Part shown: one piece after another, positions 24,966-33,615 of the stretch | Layout: every line of letters begins with the position of its first letter | Position numbering within the stretch: the first letter of the stretch is position 1 | Source of the DNA: an uncultured Flavobacteriales bacterium | GTDB lineage: Bacteria; Bacteroidota; Bacteroidia; Flavobacteriales; Crocinitomicaceae | Direction of reading: 5' to 3' | Length of the DNA: 64,000 nucleotides | Assembly: GCA_946482515.1 (NCBI GenBank) | Contig: CAMLRS010000018.1 | Coordinates: forward strand, 1-64,000 | The notes under the pieces: model-generated | What the model was told of the DNA's origin: nothing | Seen by the model: only the letters and a program-made list of their open reading frames with translations | Databases searched by the model: none | Made by a program: the position numbers and the translations under genes

Positions 24966-25791
24966 GATAGCCTGCATTTTTCAGTAATTGAATGACACCG
25001 TTTTCACCGCCTAAGTGACCTGCGCCAACGGCAAAAAAACAAGTCCGGGTTTCCATTAACCGGATCATCACCGGGATCCAGTTGCGGTTGCGCTGGTAAA
25101 GCAACGTTTCCACACTGCCTTCCATTTCGCCCGATCCTTCGATGAGCTCTGCCAGTCCTTCCACGTCGCGGTCGATGTACAATTGGGTGAGCTTTTGCTG
25201 TTCCGCTTTGCCTTCTTCCGGGTGGCGGATCTGCTCGAGGATCATTTCGCGGATCACGGTGTCGGGAAGCTGATCGAACAACGAAACCTGGTATTCCATG
25301 GTTTCCAGTCCCTCGATGGATTGCTTGTTGTTGAGTGCTTTGCCCATAAGCTCAAGCTCATAAGAGCGCGCCCGGCCTTCGATAGCGGCTTGTAAGCTGA
25401 TCTGCAACAATACCAGCGGCTTTTTCTTCTCGAATCCTTTCCGGAAAGCTTCGGGTTTCATATGGAGCAGGTTCGAGCCCCAATTGATTACACTGTCGGC
25501 TTGTGCCGAAGTGAAAATATCGAACAGGCTGCCGGAGTCAAGCAGGAGTAAATCTGCAGCTTTCTGTTGGTCCAGCAGGTTGTTGATCTCGAGTACGAGC
25601 ACGTCGGTCCGGGCCAGGGTTTTTTCCAGCTTCGTCGAAAAATAGTAAGCCGAATCGGCGATCAGGTGCGTCGTTCCGTACAAATAAGATGTTTCGCTGC
25701 CTTCTTTTTTGACACTGTACAACAAGCTTTTTTCCTGCGCGAAGCCAATGGTCGCGCAACAGCTGAACAGTACAAAAAGCAGGTTTTTCAT
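24943..25791 (-). CDS. TraB/GumN family protein
   Basis: 282 residues from the ATG at 25791 (MKNLLFVLFSCCATIGFAQ signal peptide); an upstream extension in frame is composed of unlikely Arg-rich sequence and runs back into the neighbouring gene. It has SYLYGTTHLI near the N terminus and the C-terminal CFFAVGAGHLGGENGVIQLL, the paired His/Gly motifs of TraB/PrgY/GumN proteins (a Tiki-like metalloprotease fold). Secreted or periplasmic. Function in bacteria is poorly known. The start shares one base with the stop of the upstream methyltransferase. Confidence 0.88.
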   Translation of the reverse strand: MKNLLFVLFSCCATIGFAQEKSLLYSVKKEGSETSYLYGTTHLIADSAYYFSTKLEKTLARTDVLVLEINNLLDQQKAADLLLLDSGSLFDIFTSAQADSVINWGSNLLHMKPEAFRKGFEKKKPLVLLQISLQAAIEGRARSYELELMGKALNNKQSIEGLETMEYQVSLFDQLPDTVIREMILEQIRHPEEGKAEQQKLTQLYIDRDVEGLAELIEGSGEMEGSVETLLYQRNRNWIPVMIRLMETRTCFFAVGAGHLGGENGVIQLLKNAGYHVTPLSY

Positions 25792-26522
25792 CAGGCGAGT
25801 GTAAGCTCCGCGAGGTAATGATCGTCGATCTCGGTCACGCGAACGGCTTTCAGCCCAACGTTTTTCGCTGCCTGGAACAGGGAATCGAAATCCACATACA
25901 ACCAATCGAACCAAGGGCCTTTTTCTTTTTTGTATTTCATCTGGAAGCGGAAATTCCCATAGTATTCCGTGTTCAGGTTCACCCACATGCTGCCGTCTTC
26001 GTCTTCGTACAGGTAGCGGATGTCTGAAGAATCACACAGGATTTTTCCTCCGGGATTGAGCAGCGCTTTGGCATGCTCGAGTGTCCGTTCCAGGTTGGAA
26101 AGCTTACCGGCAATTCCTATGCCATTCATGAGCATGAGGATGGTATCGTATTTTCCGTCCTTCAGATCGAAGAAGTTGGAACGAATGGCTTTCAGCTCCA
26201 TGGACTTCAGGTGTTCCACCGCTCCTTCTGAAATATCGAGGCAGGTTACATCCAGTCCCAAATCGGTAAGATAGTTGGCGTGGATCCCTGCTCCGGCGCC
26301 TACGTCCAGTACTTTTCCCGTAACGCGGTCCAGTGCCATTTTTTCAATTGCCGGCATTTCTTCGTAGGAACGAAAAAGTACTTCGAGCGGAATAATATCA
26401 TCTTCGCAGATGTCGGAAGAAACAATGATATCGCCTGGTCTGCGGTCGCGCGCAAATTCCAGGATTGCTTTTCCTATCGGATCACCGTATGTTTTTGTAT
26501 TCACCTTCTTGTTAATTATCAA
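25791..26522 (-). CDS. Class I SAM-dependent methyltransferase
   Basis: 243 residues. Motif I reads VLDVGAGAGIHANYL (near residue 73) and an acidic TCLDIS follows. No in-frame ATG exists near the 5' end: the frame opens at TTG 26522 inside an AT-rich palindrome, and a GTG at 26504 (VNTKTYGD) is the other choice, so the start is uncertain by six codons. Substrate unknown. First gene of the methyltransferase-TraB-FKBP run. Confidence 0.85.
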   Translation of the reverse strand: MIINKKVNTKTYGDPIGKAILEFARDRRPGDIIVSSDICEDDIIPLEVLFRSYEEMPAIEKMALDRVTGKVLDVGAGAGIHANYLTDLGLDVTCLDISEGAVEHLKSMELKAIRSNFFDLKDGKYDTILMLMNGIGIAGKLSNLERTLEHAKALLNPGGKILCDSSDIRYLYEDEDGSMWVNLNTEYYGNFRFQMKYKKEKGPWFDWLYVDFDSLFQAAKNVGLKAVRVTEIDDHYLAELTLA

Positions 26523-26585
26523 TGATAAATTATCAATTATAAAGCCTTGATAATTTATAATTCTGTAATTTATAATTGATTATCT
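26511..26585. repeat. Word-iterated fold-back, AT-rich word ATAATTTATAATT
   Basis: Left arm about 26511-26542 and right arm about 26547-26585, made of AATTATCAAT/ATAAATTATCAATTATAA and the inverse TTGATAATTTATAATT words, each iterated. It overlaps the 5' end of the methyltransferase frame and the stop of the next upstream gene. Confidence 0.65.
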
Positions 26586-27119
26586 GTAGTCGTCGTAATC
26601 AGCCAGGTCTTCATCGTTGTAGCCGTCTTCGAAGTCGTCGTCACCGAATTCATCTTCGTAGAGGTCTTCTTCGTCTTCGCCGAACTCCATGTCTTCCTGC
26701 ATCATTTTGGAATCTTCCGGCGGCGCCATTCCTACGGAAAGCACAGTTGCAGGTGCATCAACGGTTTCTTTGCGACGGTCGATCAGCTCAATGAGGAAAA
26801 TCCACATGCGCATGAAATCGTGCACGAGGATGAGCTTCTGATCGGAAACTTCCATGTAGTCGTTGAGAACGGCTTCTTTCATAATGGAAACGTCTTCCTC
26901 TTCGGAATAACGCATGTCCATGAGCGCGATCTCGTGACCTTTGTCCCATTCGTCGTTGGAAACGTAGAACGAAGCCAGCTGGTTCCCTTCGAAGTTGAAC
27001 GCTTTCAGGATCGCATGGTAGAACGTTTCGAAATGATCGTCTTCATTGATCTGAATATCACGAAAGATTTCTTCGTTTTTTTCGGAATCCAGCAGTACGC
27101 GGAATTTAAGAGAACCCAT
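26580..27119 (-). CDS. Plasmid pRiA4b ORF3-like family protein
   Basis: 179 residues. The N-terminal ~120 residues match the PRiA4_ORF3 (IS1096 passenger/TnpR-like) fold: LKFRVLLDSEKNEEIFRDIQINEDDHFETFYHAILKAFNF, ASFYVSNDEWDKG, LVHDFMRMWIFLIELID. The C-terminal ~40 residues are nearly all Asp, Glu, Tyr and Gly. Despite the family name there is no IS element here; stand-alone chromosomal copies are usual in Bacteroidota. Function unknown. The acidic tail may mimic nucleic acid or bind metal or basic proteins; that is inference. Confidence 0.82.
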   Translation of the reverse strand: MGSLKFRVLLDSEKNEEIFRDIQINEDDHFETFYHAILKAFNFEGNQLASFYVSNDEWDKGHEIALMDMRYSEEEDVSIMKEAVLNDYMEVSDQKLILVHDFMRMWIFLIELIDRRKETVDAPATVLSVGMAPPEDSKMMQEDMEFGEDEEDLYEDEFGDDDFEDGYNDEDLADYDDYR

Positions 27120-27197
27120 GCAATGTAAAATTTGTCCAAAGGTAACAAGAAGCCAAGTATTTATCGGTTCATTTTACTTGTTTTCTTGTACAGGCAG

Positions 27198-27234
27198 AAA
27201 AAAACGAAGGGCATGAGCAAATTACCCATACCCT
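27198..27234 (-). terminator. Rho-independent terminator of the 27258-28400 gene
   Basis: On the minus strand a 10-bp stem (AGGGTATGGG with CTCATGCCCT, two G-T pairs, loop TAATTTG) is followed by CG and a run of seven T. It lies 24 bases after the stop codon. Confidence 0.85.
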
Positions 27235-27257
27235 CCGGTGATTAGCATATATGTATG

Positions 27258-28400
27258 TCAGATCTTCGTCATCGTGCTGCGGTAGAGCACGTTTCCGTCT
27301 TTTTCAAACAAAACGAGGTAATTGCCCGGCATCAGTCCTTCCACATTCAGCTCGCGGATCATGCCTTTTTCGCTGAGAATGGTTTTTCCGGCCATGTCTA
27401 CCACGCGAACAGCGTCGTAGTCTACGTTGGAAGAGAAGTTCACGACAGCCGTTGCCGGGTTCGGTGAAATGCTCCACGCTTCTGCCGGCAATACGGATTC
27501 GTCTTCGTCGCCGTCGCAGTCTTCGCGGCATTCGATGTGCGTAATCGCCAAATCGTTGCTTGCCCAGGCGTCTCTCATCGGGATGGTGTGCATGATGAGC
27601 TGGCCGTCCAAAGCTTCGCACAGCTGCGACATCATTTGCGTAGTCGCTTCACCGATCCAAACGATGTGTGTGAAGTCGGCTCCGAGCTTTTCGCGCTCGT
27701 AATAACCAAGCTGGTACGTGCGCTCTTCGTTTTCGTCGTTTTCAAAAACGGAGTAGTAACGCAGTCCGTCGAGTGAAAGCTGGCCGATCGCCGTTTTTGT
27801 GCCTTCGTCGATGAGAATGCGCTGCTTGAGCGTGTACTCATTTGGTCCGGTGTGTACGAATTGCAGACTGGAATTGACTTGCAAACGATTGGCAAGGAAC
27901 AATTCCGATCTGTCTGGACTGAAGCTCGGTGCAAACAGACAGCCGGAAAGATCGGTTCCTTTCAGGATTACTTTCTCGGCGCCTCTGAATGGCTCGTCAA
28001 GCGAACGACGTGTTGCGCGGTAGAGCGTTGTTTGCATGTTATCAGTCGAAACGCGAGCGATGAAGTACATTTCCAATTCATTCAGACTGACCCAGCAGGA
28101 CAGGTGATCGGCTGAAATACCGGTTTCCAGGATCACGCCTTTTTCCTCGAACGGCTCGTCGAGTGAGCTGCGGCTGGCGAAATGGATTTCATCGTATGAA
28201 TCGGTCGATTTGGTATAATACAAGTGCAAAGCATCCGGCGATAAAAACGGATAGCATTCGGCCATCTCTGTCTTATTCAGCTCTTCAATAGGTGCAAAAT
28301 CCTCTGTGATTTTCAACTGTCGTGTGACAGGATAATCCTGGGAAAAAGCAGATGCAGCAAGGGAGCAACAAAGAATTGCAATGGGTAAATGGAGTTTCAT
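27258..28400 (-). CDS. T9SS cargo protein with PD40-like blades
   Basis: 380 residues with a signal peptide (MKLHLPIAILCCSLAASAFSQ). Residues ~45-290 contain repeated blade-like segments (FLSPDALHLYYTKS, SLNELEMYFIARVS, SFSPDRSELFLANR, SLDGLRYYSVFEN), suggesting a beta-propeller of PD40 type. Residues ~308-380 (WSISPNPATAVVNFSS to YRSTMTKI) are a T9SS type A sorting domain. It is exported, with no catalytic motif seen, so a binding or structural role at the surface is likely. Single-gene unit with its own terminator. Confidence 0.82.
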   Translation of the reverse strand: MKLHLPIAILCCSLAASAFSQDYPVTRQLKITEDFAPIEELNKTEMAECYPFLSPDALHLYYTKSTDSYDEIHFASRSSLDEPFEEKGVILETGISADHLSCWVSLNELEMYFIARVSTDNMQTTLYRATRRSLDEPFRGAEKVILKGTDLSGCLFAPSFSPDRSELFLANRLQVNSSLQFVHTGPNEYTLKQRILIDEGTKTAIGQLSLDGLRYYSVFENDENEERTYQLGYYEREKLGADFTHIVWIGEATTQMMSQLCEALDGQLIMHTIPMRDAWASNDLAITHIECREDCDGDEDESVLPAEAWSISPNPATAVVNFSSNVDYDAVRVVDMAGKTILSEKGMIRELNVEGLMPGNYLVLFEKDGNVLYRSTMTKI

Positions 28401-28460
28401 AAGCCGGTGATTTTAGGATTAATACCCTTAATAGTACATTCTTTTTCTGAAAGTTACAAA

Positions 28461-29879
28461 TCAGGAGACGGGTTTTAATCCAAGCTCTTCGGCAATGGTC
28501 AGCATGAGGGTATAAGCGGCGTTATATTCGTTTGGAATGTCGCCTTCGAGAATAGCCTCTTTGATGCGGGTTTTGATCACACCGATCTCTGCACACGGAC
28601 CAAGGTTAAAAGTCTGCATGATCACTTCGCCTGAAACCGGCGGCTGGAAGTTCCGGATGTGATCTTTCTCCTCGACATCGCGCAGCTTTTGGGACACGAT
28701 GTTGAAGTTCTCGCGGTATTTTTTGACTTTGAACTCGTTCTTCGATGTAATATCGGCGTTGCAGAGTGTCATCAGGTCGTCGATGTCGTCACCGGCTTCA
28801 AAGAGCAAACGTCGTACGGCCGAATCGGTAACCGTACCTTTGACCAGCGCAATAGGGCGGAGGTGAAGTCTTACGAGCTTCTGCACATATTTCATTTTGT
28901 GGTCGAGCGGCAGCTTCAATCGACTAAAGATCTTCGGGGTCATGCGTGCGCCCAGCTCTTCGTGTCCGTGAAAAGTCCAGCCAACGACTTTGTCGAAACG
29001 CTTTGTAGGTGGCTTGGCGATGTCGTGCATAATTGCCGCCCAGCGCAGCCAGAGATCGGTTGATTGTTCGGCCACGTTGTCGAGTACTTCGAGCGTGTGG
29101 TAGAAATTGTCTTTGTGCGATTTTCCGCTGATGGTTTCCACGCCGTGCAAAGCAATCATTTCCGGGAAAAAGCGGTGCAGGAGCTTGGTGTTGAACAACA
29201 GCTCGAATCCGCGCGAAGGCTTTTTGGACAGAATGATCTTGTTGACTTCGTCGATGATGCGCTCGCGGGAAATAATGTCCAGTCGATCAGCATGTGACAG
29301 GATCGCTTCGAGGCTGCTGCGTTCGATCTTAAAATCGAGCTGGGTGGCGAAACGAATGGCGCGCATCATCCGCAGCGGATCGTCGGAATAGGTTTGTCCG
29401 GGCTCAAGCGGCGTACGCAGGATGCCGGCTTCGAGATCTTTGAGTCCGCCAAACGGATCTACCAGCTCACCGAAGCGATCGGCCCGCAGATCGAGCGCCA
29501 TGGCGTTGATAGTGAAATCGCGGCGGTGCTGGTCGTCGGAAAGCGTTCCGTCTTCAACAATTGGCTTACGCGAATCACGATTGTAGGATTCTTTCCGCGC
29601 GCCCACAAATTCCACTTCGAGATCTTTGTAAACAAACTGCGCCGTACCGAAGTTTTTGAAGTAGGAAACCTTCTTCACGCGCAGCTTTTCGGCTGCTGCC
29701 TTGGCCAGCTCCATGCCGTCGCCAACAACTACGATATCGATGTCTTTGGAAGGGCGCTCAAGCAACAGATCGCGGACAAAACCGCCGATCACATACGCTT
29801 CTTTTCCCTGTTCGGAAATGATCTGGGAAACAACCTTGAAAACAGGATGTTTCAGCTTGTCGGCGTATTGCTTGTTCAT
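28461..29879 (-). CDS. cca: CCA-adding enzyme / tRNA nucleotidyltransferase with HD domain
   Basis: 472 residues. The polymerase head has GGFVRDLLL (about 31-39) and the Asp pair KDIDIVVVGDG (about 45-55), then RRDFTINAMALDL and the RNA-binding region DPLRMMRAIRFATQL. The C-terminal half has an HD phosphohydrolase domain with MHDIAKPPTKRF (about 285-296). It adds or repairs the 3' CCA of tRNA; the HD domain probably trims 2',3'-cyclic phosphate ends. It is divergent from a T9SS gene; its -7 box TATATTTG lies at 29888-29895. Confidence 0.93.
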   Translation of the reverse strand: MNKQYADKLKHPVFKVVSQIISEQGKEAYVIGGFVRDLLLERPSKDIDIVVVGDGMELAKAAAEKLRVKKVSYFKNFGTAQFVYKDLEVEFVGARKESYNRDSRKPIVEDGTLSDDQHRRDFTINAMALDLRADRFGELVDPFGGLKDLEAGILRTPLEPGQTYSDDPLRMMRAIRFATQLDFKIERSSLEAILSHADRLDIISRERIIDEVNKIILSKKPSRGFELLFNTKLLHRFFPEMIALHGVETISGKSHKDNFYHTLEVLDNVAEQSTDLWLRWAAIMHDIAKPPTKRFDKVVGWTFHGHEELGARMTPKIFSRLKLPLDHKMKYVQKLVRLHLRPIALVKGTVTDSAVRRLLFEAGDDIDDLMTLCNADITSKNEFKVKKYRENFNIVSQKLRDVEEKDHIRNFQPPVSGEVIMQTFNLGPCAEIGVIKTRIKEAILEGDIPNEYNAAYTLMLTIAEELGLKPVS

Positions 29880-29887
29880 TGCGGGGG

Positions 29888-29895
29888 CAAATATA
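29888..29895 (-). promoter_or_regulatory. -7 box TATATTTG of cca
   Basis: An exact TAnnTTTG match on the minus strand, 8 bases before the cca ATG. Transcription would begin at or next to the start codon, giving a very short leader. Confidence 0.5.
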
Positions 29896-29941
29896 CGAAG
29901 ACGTCAGCACAAAGGAGCATCCGTCGGGCCGCTATTTATCA

Positions 29942-29973
29942 TTGTTCTTTGTTGGGAATAATCGTTACATTGG
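29942..29973 (+). promoter_or_regulatory. Candidate promoter of the delta-60 repeat gene
   Basis: TTG at 29942-29944 and TACATTGG at 29966-29973, spaced 21 bases, resemble the Bacteroidota -33/-7 pair (one mismatch in the -7 box). The ATG follows 23 bases later. Confidence 0.4.
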
Positions 29974-29996
29974 ACAGCTATGAAACGACTACAACT

Positions 29997-32873
29997 ATGA
30001 AAAACCTCCACTTCCTACTGGCTTTCACGGCCTGTTTGCTGATTCCACCTGTATTTGCTCAACCGGGAACAAACGATCCGACGTTTAATCCTTCCGACAT
30101 CGGATTTGGCAGCGGAAACGGCGCGAATTTAGGTGTCGATGTCATTGCGACGCAGCCGGATGGCAAAGCGGTTGTTGGCGGACATTTCACTTCTTACAAC
30201 TCCGATTACCTGCCTTACCTGGTCCGCATCAACGCCGACGGCTCGCCCGATGCATCATTTCTTGCCGGAGAAGGGCCGAATTATGTCGTCAATGTCATTG
30301 TTTTTCAGCCTGACGGAAAAATCCTGATCGGCGGCTCTTTTGACGAATACAACGGCATAGATCGCTCGCGGATTGCCCGGCTGAATGCAGATGGAAGTCT
30401 CGATGAAACGTTCCAGGTGGGAACCGGCTGCGATGGCTCTGTACTTGCAATGGCGCTGCAATCAGACGGTAAGATCGTCATCGGTGGGAATTTTTCGAAC
30501 TACAACGGGAATGCCAGCGAATGTGTGGCCCGACTGAACGTCGACGGCAGCTTCGATGCTACGTTTGATGTGGGAACAGGACCCGATATCATCGCTTTCG
30601 GCGCCGATGTCTACGGACTGGAAATCCAGCTGGATGGAAAAGTGCTCGTAGCGGGTAATTTCAGCAGCTTCGACGGAACGAACGTTGGCCACATTGTGCG
30701 TTTGAATCCAGGTGGCGACGTTGACGGTACCTTCCTGACCGGAAGCGGCGCCCAAAGCGGCATCCGGGCTATGGAGCTGCAACCCGATGGTGGGATTCTG
30801 ATCGCAGGATTCTTTGTTTCGTTCAACGGAACGTCGCGTATGCGCATCGCCCGTTTGCTGCCTACCGGTTCGGTCGATCCTTCGTTTGATCCTGAAAGCG
30901 GATTGGCCAATATTCCACATGATATCGAGCTGCAGCCGAACGGCAAAATTCTGGTTGCAGGAAGCTTTAGCGATTACGATGGAACGCCAGTTGCAGGTGT
31001 GGTCCGCATTAATCCTGATGGGAACATCGACCCGGCGTTTACGCCCGGAACCGGCGGTGGCGTCAAATACACGGTTTCGGTGCGCCCGGACGGTAAAATT
31101 CTGGCCGGTGGAAATTATACAGCCTACAACAACCTGATGATGGGACATCTAACCTGTCTGCACGCCGACGGCATGGTGAACATGGATTTCAATCCGCAAA
31201 CGGCTGCGAATGGCGATATTTTTACCGTAAGTCGTCAACCGGACGACAAACTGATTATTGGCGGACGTTTCTTTGATTACGATTGGAATCACTCGTATGC
31301 GCTTGCGCGGCTGCTTCCCAACGGCGATTTCGATCCTTCCTTTGTTACAGGAACAGGTCCGAGCCTGCCCGTTCACCGGACTTTGCTTTTACCCGACGGA
31401 AAACTCCTGATCGGTGGCGAATTCACTTATTACAATGCCGTTTCGATCAAACGCATGGCACGACTGGAAGCCAACGGGGCGCTTGATCCCGGTTTTGTTT
31501 CGGGTAATGGCTTCGATGGAACGGTGTATGCGCTGGCAGTCCAGCCGGATGGTAAAATTCTCGTCGGAGGTGGCTTTGGTCTCTACAACGACACGGTGGC
31601 CAGGCGCTTGATTCGCTTGTTACCGAACGGAACCATCGACCCGACATTTACCGTTGGAACGGGAGCTGATTACCAGGTGTTCGATCTGGCCGTCCAATCT
31701 GATGGAAAAATCCTCGTAGCGGGCTTCTTCGACGACTTTAACGGAACACCGGCCGGAAACATCGTTCGGCTGAATGCGGATGGTTCTGTGGATGCCACGT
31801 TCAATTCGGGAACGGGAGCAAATTTTGTAGTGTGGGATATAGAATTACTTACTGACGGACAATGCGTTATTGCAGGTAGCTTCAATATGTACGATAATCA
31901 ACCGTGTGAAGGTGTGGCAAAACTGAACGCAAACGGAACACGCAATGCGTTTTTCAATCCCGGAACCGAATGGGATGCTGTAGTGAAAAGTGTGGCCGTT
32001 CAACCCAACGGAAAGGTCATTGCGGCAGGTGAGTTTACCAGTATTAATGGGGAAACGCACAATCATATCGTTCGTTTGAACCTGGACGGAAGCGTCGATC
32101 CTGGTTTTGAAACCGGTGACGGAACGAATAATCCGGTAAGTCGGGTACTGGTTTTGCCGGATGATCAGGTCATTATTGCCGGGTATTTTACTTCCTACGA
32201 CGGAACTGGCAGGAACCGCATTGCCCGTTTGAATAATTGCGCAGTTAATAATGGTGGTTCGCTGACACAGGAGAGCTGCGGAGCTTACACAGGCGCAGAC
32301 GGCATTACGTATGAAAACTCAGGTGTTTACGACATGATCGTGCCTTCTGCCGAAGGATGCGACAGCCTGGTGGTGCTGAGCTTAACGATCAATGCTGCGC
32401 CTGACACGTCTGTTACCGTTACCGATTTCATTCATTTTCAATCCAATCAATCCGGGGCAACCTATCAATGGATCAATTGTGTAACCGGCGATCCGATCCC
32501 GGGTGCGACCGCGCAATCGTATACAGCCACAGTCAATGGAAGCTACGCCGTAGTAGTGACGGGAACGAACGGTTGTTCGGATACGTCGGCTTGTCAGGTG
32601 CTGACCACGCTCGGAATAGCTGAAACCAGTATCGTCGTTTCCATCGCGCCAAATCCGGCAGTGGAATCGATTACAATTATGTTCAGCGAATCTTCAAATG
32701 GAGAGATCGAATGGATTGATTTACACGGAAAAACTATTTCGGGAATCCAGGATTTTTCCGGCTACGAGCTGGTGCTTCCCGTCAGCGATTTTGCGCCCGG
32801 AGTTTACCTGCTGCGTGTCAACATTGACGGTAAGATTGGCGTTTACAGGGTGGTAATCGGAGCTACTTTCTGA
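29997..32873 (+). CDS. Delta-60 repeat T9SS protein
   Basis: 958 residues from the ATG at 29997, which begins a signal peptide (MKNLHFLLAFTACLLIPPVFAQ); the frame is open farther upstream only through antisense cca sequence. Residues ~25-760 contain about 14 delta-60 repeats of ~55 residues with the pattern LQPDGKILVGG, FxxYNG, IxRLNADGSVDxxF, a beta-propeller-like array. Next comes a Cys-containing module (ESCGAYTG to GCDSLVVLSLTI), an Ig-like module (WINCVTGDPIPGATAQSY to GCSDTSAC), then the T9SS type A domain (SIAPNPAVES to YRVVIGATF). Probably a large surface protein for adhesion or binding. Its 3' end overlaps convergent tsaC by 11 bases. Confidence 0.9.
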   Translation: MKNLHFLLAFTACLLIPPVFAQPGTNDPTFNPSDIGFGSGNGANLGVDVIATQPDGKAVVGGHFTSYNSDYLPYLVRINADGSPDASFLAGEGPNYVVNVIVFQPDGKILIGGSFDEYNGIDRSRIARLNADGSLDETFQVGTGCDGSVLAMALQSDGKIVIGGNFSNYNGNASECVARLNVDGSFDATFDVGTGPDIIAFGADVYGLEIQLDGKVLVAGNFSSFDGTNVGHIVRLNPGGDVDGTFLTGSGAQSGIRAMELQPDGGILIAGFFVSFNGTSRMRIARLLPTGSVDPSFDPESGLANIPHDIELQPNGKILVAGSFSDYDGTPVAGVVRINPDGNIDPAFTPGTGGGVKYTVSVRPDGKILAGGNYTAYNNLMMGHLTCLHADGMVNMDFNPQTAANGDIFTVSRQPDDKLIIGGRFFDYDWNHSYALARLLPNGDFDPSFVTGTGPSLPVHRTLLLPDGKLLIGGEFTYYNAVSIKRMARLEANGALDPGFVSGNGFDGTVYALAVQPDGKILVGGGFGLYNDTVARRLIRLLPNGTIDPTFTVGTGADYQVFDLAVQSDGKILVAGFFDDFNGTPAGNIVRLNADGSVDATFNSGTGANFVVWDIELLTDGQCVIAGSFNMYDNQPCEGVAKLNANGTRNAFFNPGTEWDAVVKSVAVQPNGKVIAAGEFTSINGETHNHIVRLNLDGSVDPGFETGDGTNNPVSRVLVLPDDQVIIAGYFTSYDGTGRNRIARLNNCAVNNGGSLTQESCGAYTGADGITYENSGVYDMIVPSAEGCDSLVVLSLTINAAPDTSVTVTDFIHFQSNQSGATYQWINCVTGDPIPGATAQSYTATVNGSYAVVVTGTNGCSDTSACQVLTTLGIAETSIVVSIAPNPAVESITIMFSESSNGEIEWIDLHGKTISGIQDFSGYELVLPVSDFAPGVYLLRVNIDGKIGVYRVVIGATF

Positions 32874-33429
32874 TCACCTGGATACTGCTATCCAGCCCGA
32901 TCTTAATGATCTGCGAAGGCGTGCTGCATCTTTCCATTAAGCGCTCCATCACGATAGCGTCGACACCGGATTTGATCGTTTCGGAAATATCACCGAAAAA
33001 CGTGGGTGATGGCTCGTTGGAAATGTTCGCCGAGGTAGAAACGATCGGTTTTCGGATGGAACGAATGAGCTGCAGGCAGATCGGATCTTTCGTCAAACGA
33101 ATGCCCACGGAACCGTCTTCAGCCAGAACGGAGGCAGCCAATCCCTTGGCATTCGGGTAAATAATTGTCAAGGGTTTGTCGGCCAGGTCCACGAGGTCGT
33201 AGCACACATCCGGAAACTCGGGAATGTACTTTTCGATCATCTGGAAGCTATCGGCCAGCAGGATAAAGCTTTTGCTTTCAGGACGCTGTTTCAGCTCCAT
33301 GATCCGCTGACAGGCTTCTTCGTTGGTCGCATCGCAGCCGATTCCCCAGATCGTATCGGTAGGATAGAGGATGATCTTTCCCTGTTGGAGCGCTTCGATT
33401 GCCGGTGTCAGTTTTTCGTTTGTTGCCAT
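32863..33429 (-). CDS. tsaC: L-threonylcarbamoyladenylate synthase (TsaC/Sua5/YrdC)
   Basis: 188 residues of the YrdC fold: the N-terminal GKIILYPTDTIWGIGCDATNEEA, KQRPESKSFILL, VGIRLTKDPICLQLI and IVSTSANISNEPSPT are all family motifs. It makes threonylcarbamoyl-AMP from Thr, bicarbonate and ATP for the t6A modification of tRNA. It has the short TsaC form without the Sua5 C-terminal domain. The last 11 bases overlap the end of the opposing delta-60 gene. Upstream lies the nested palindrome at 33455-33615. Confidence 0.93.
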   Translation of the reverse strand: MATNEKLTPAIEALQQGKIILYPTDTIWGIGCDATNEEACQRIMELKQRPESKSFILLADSFQMIEKYIPEFPDVCYDLVDLADKPLTIIYPNAKGLAASVLAEDGSVGIRLTKDPICLQLIRSIRKPIVSTSANISNEPSPTFFGDISETIKSGVDAIVMERLMERCSTPSQIIKIGLDSSIQVIRK

Positions 33430-33454
33430 GGTACAAAGAAACGATTTTTTGATA

Positions 33455-33615
33455 GCAGGACTTTAGGATATTAAGACATCAGGACAATTGAAAATGTAAA
33501 ATTCCAAAATGTAAAATTGAAAATGAATCAATTCTCCATTTTGGAATTTCCAATTAAATCGGGATAGGGCGTGTTTCCTGATGTCCTGAAATCCTAAAGT
33601 CTTGAAGTCATGAAA
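33455..33615. repeat. Nested word-iterated fold-back
   Basis: The outer arms (33455-33487 and 33576-33615) are built from AGGACTTTAGGA / AAGACATCAGGAC words and their complements. The inner arms (33488-33525 and 33533-33556) are built from AAAATGTAAAATTCC words and CATTTTGGAATTTCC. One palindrome sits inside another. The right outer arm ends exactly where the pyc stop codon begins (33616). It fills the whole 186-base gap. Confidence 0.7.

Noticed and set aside
26580..27119. pRiA4b ORF3-like gene considered as evidence of an IS element
   Set aside because: No transposase, terminal inverted repeats of IS type or target duplication; the nearby palindrome belongs to the word-iterated class.
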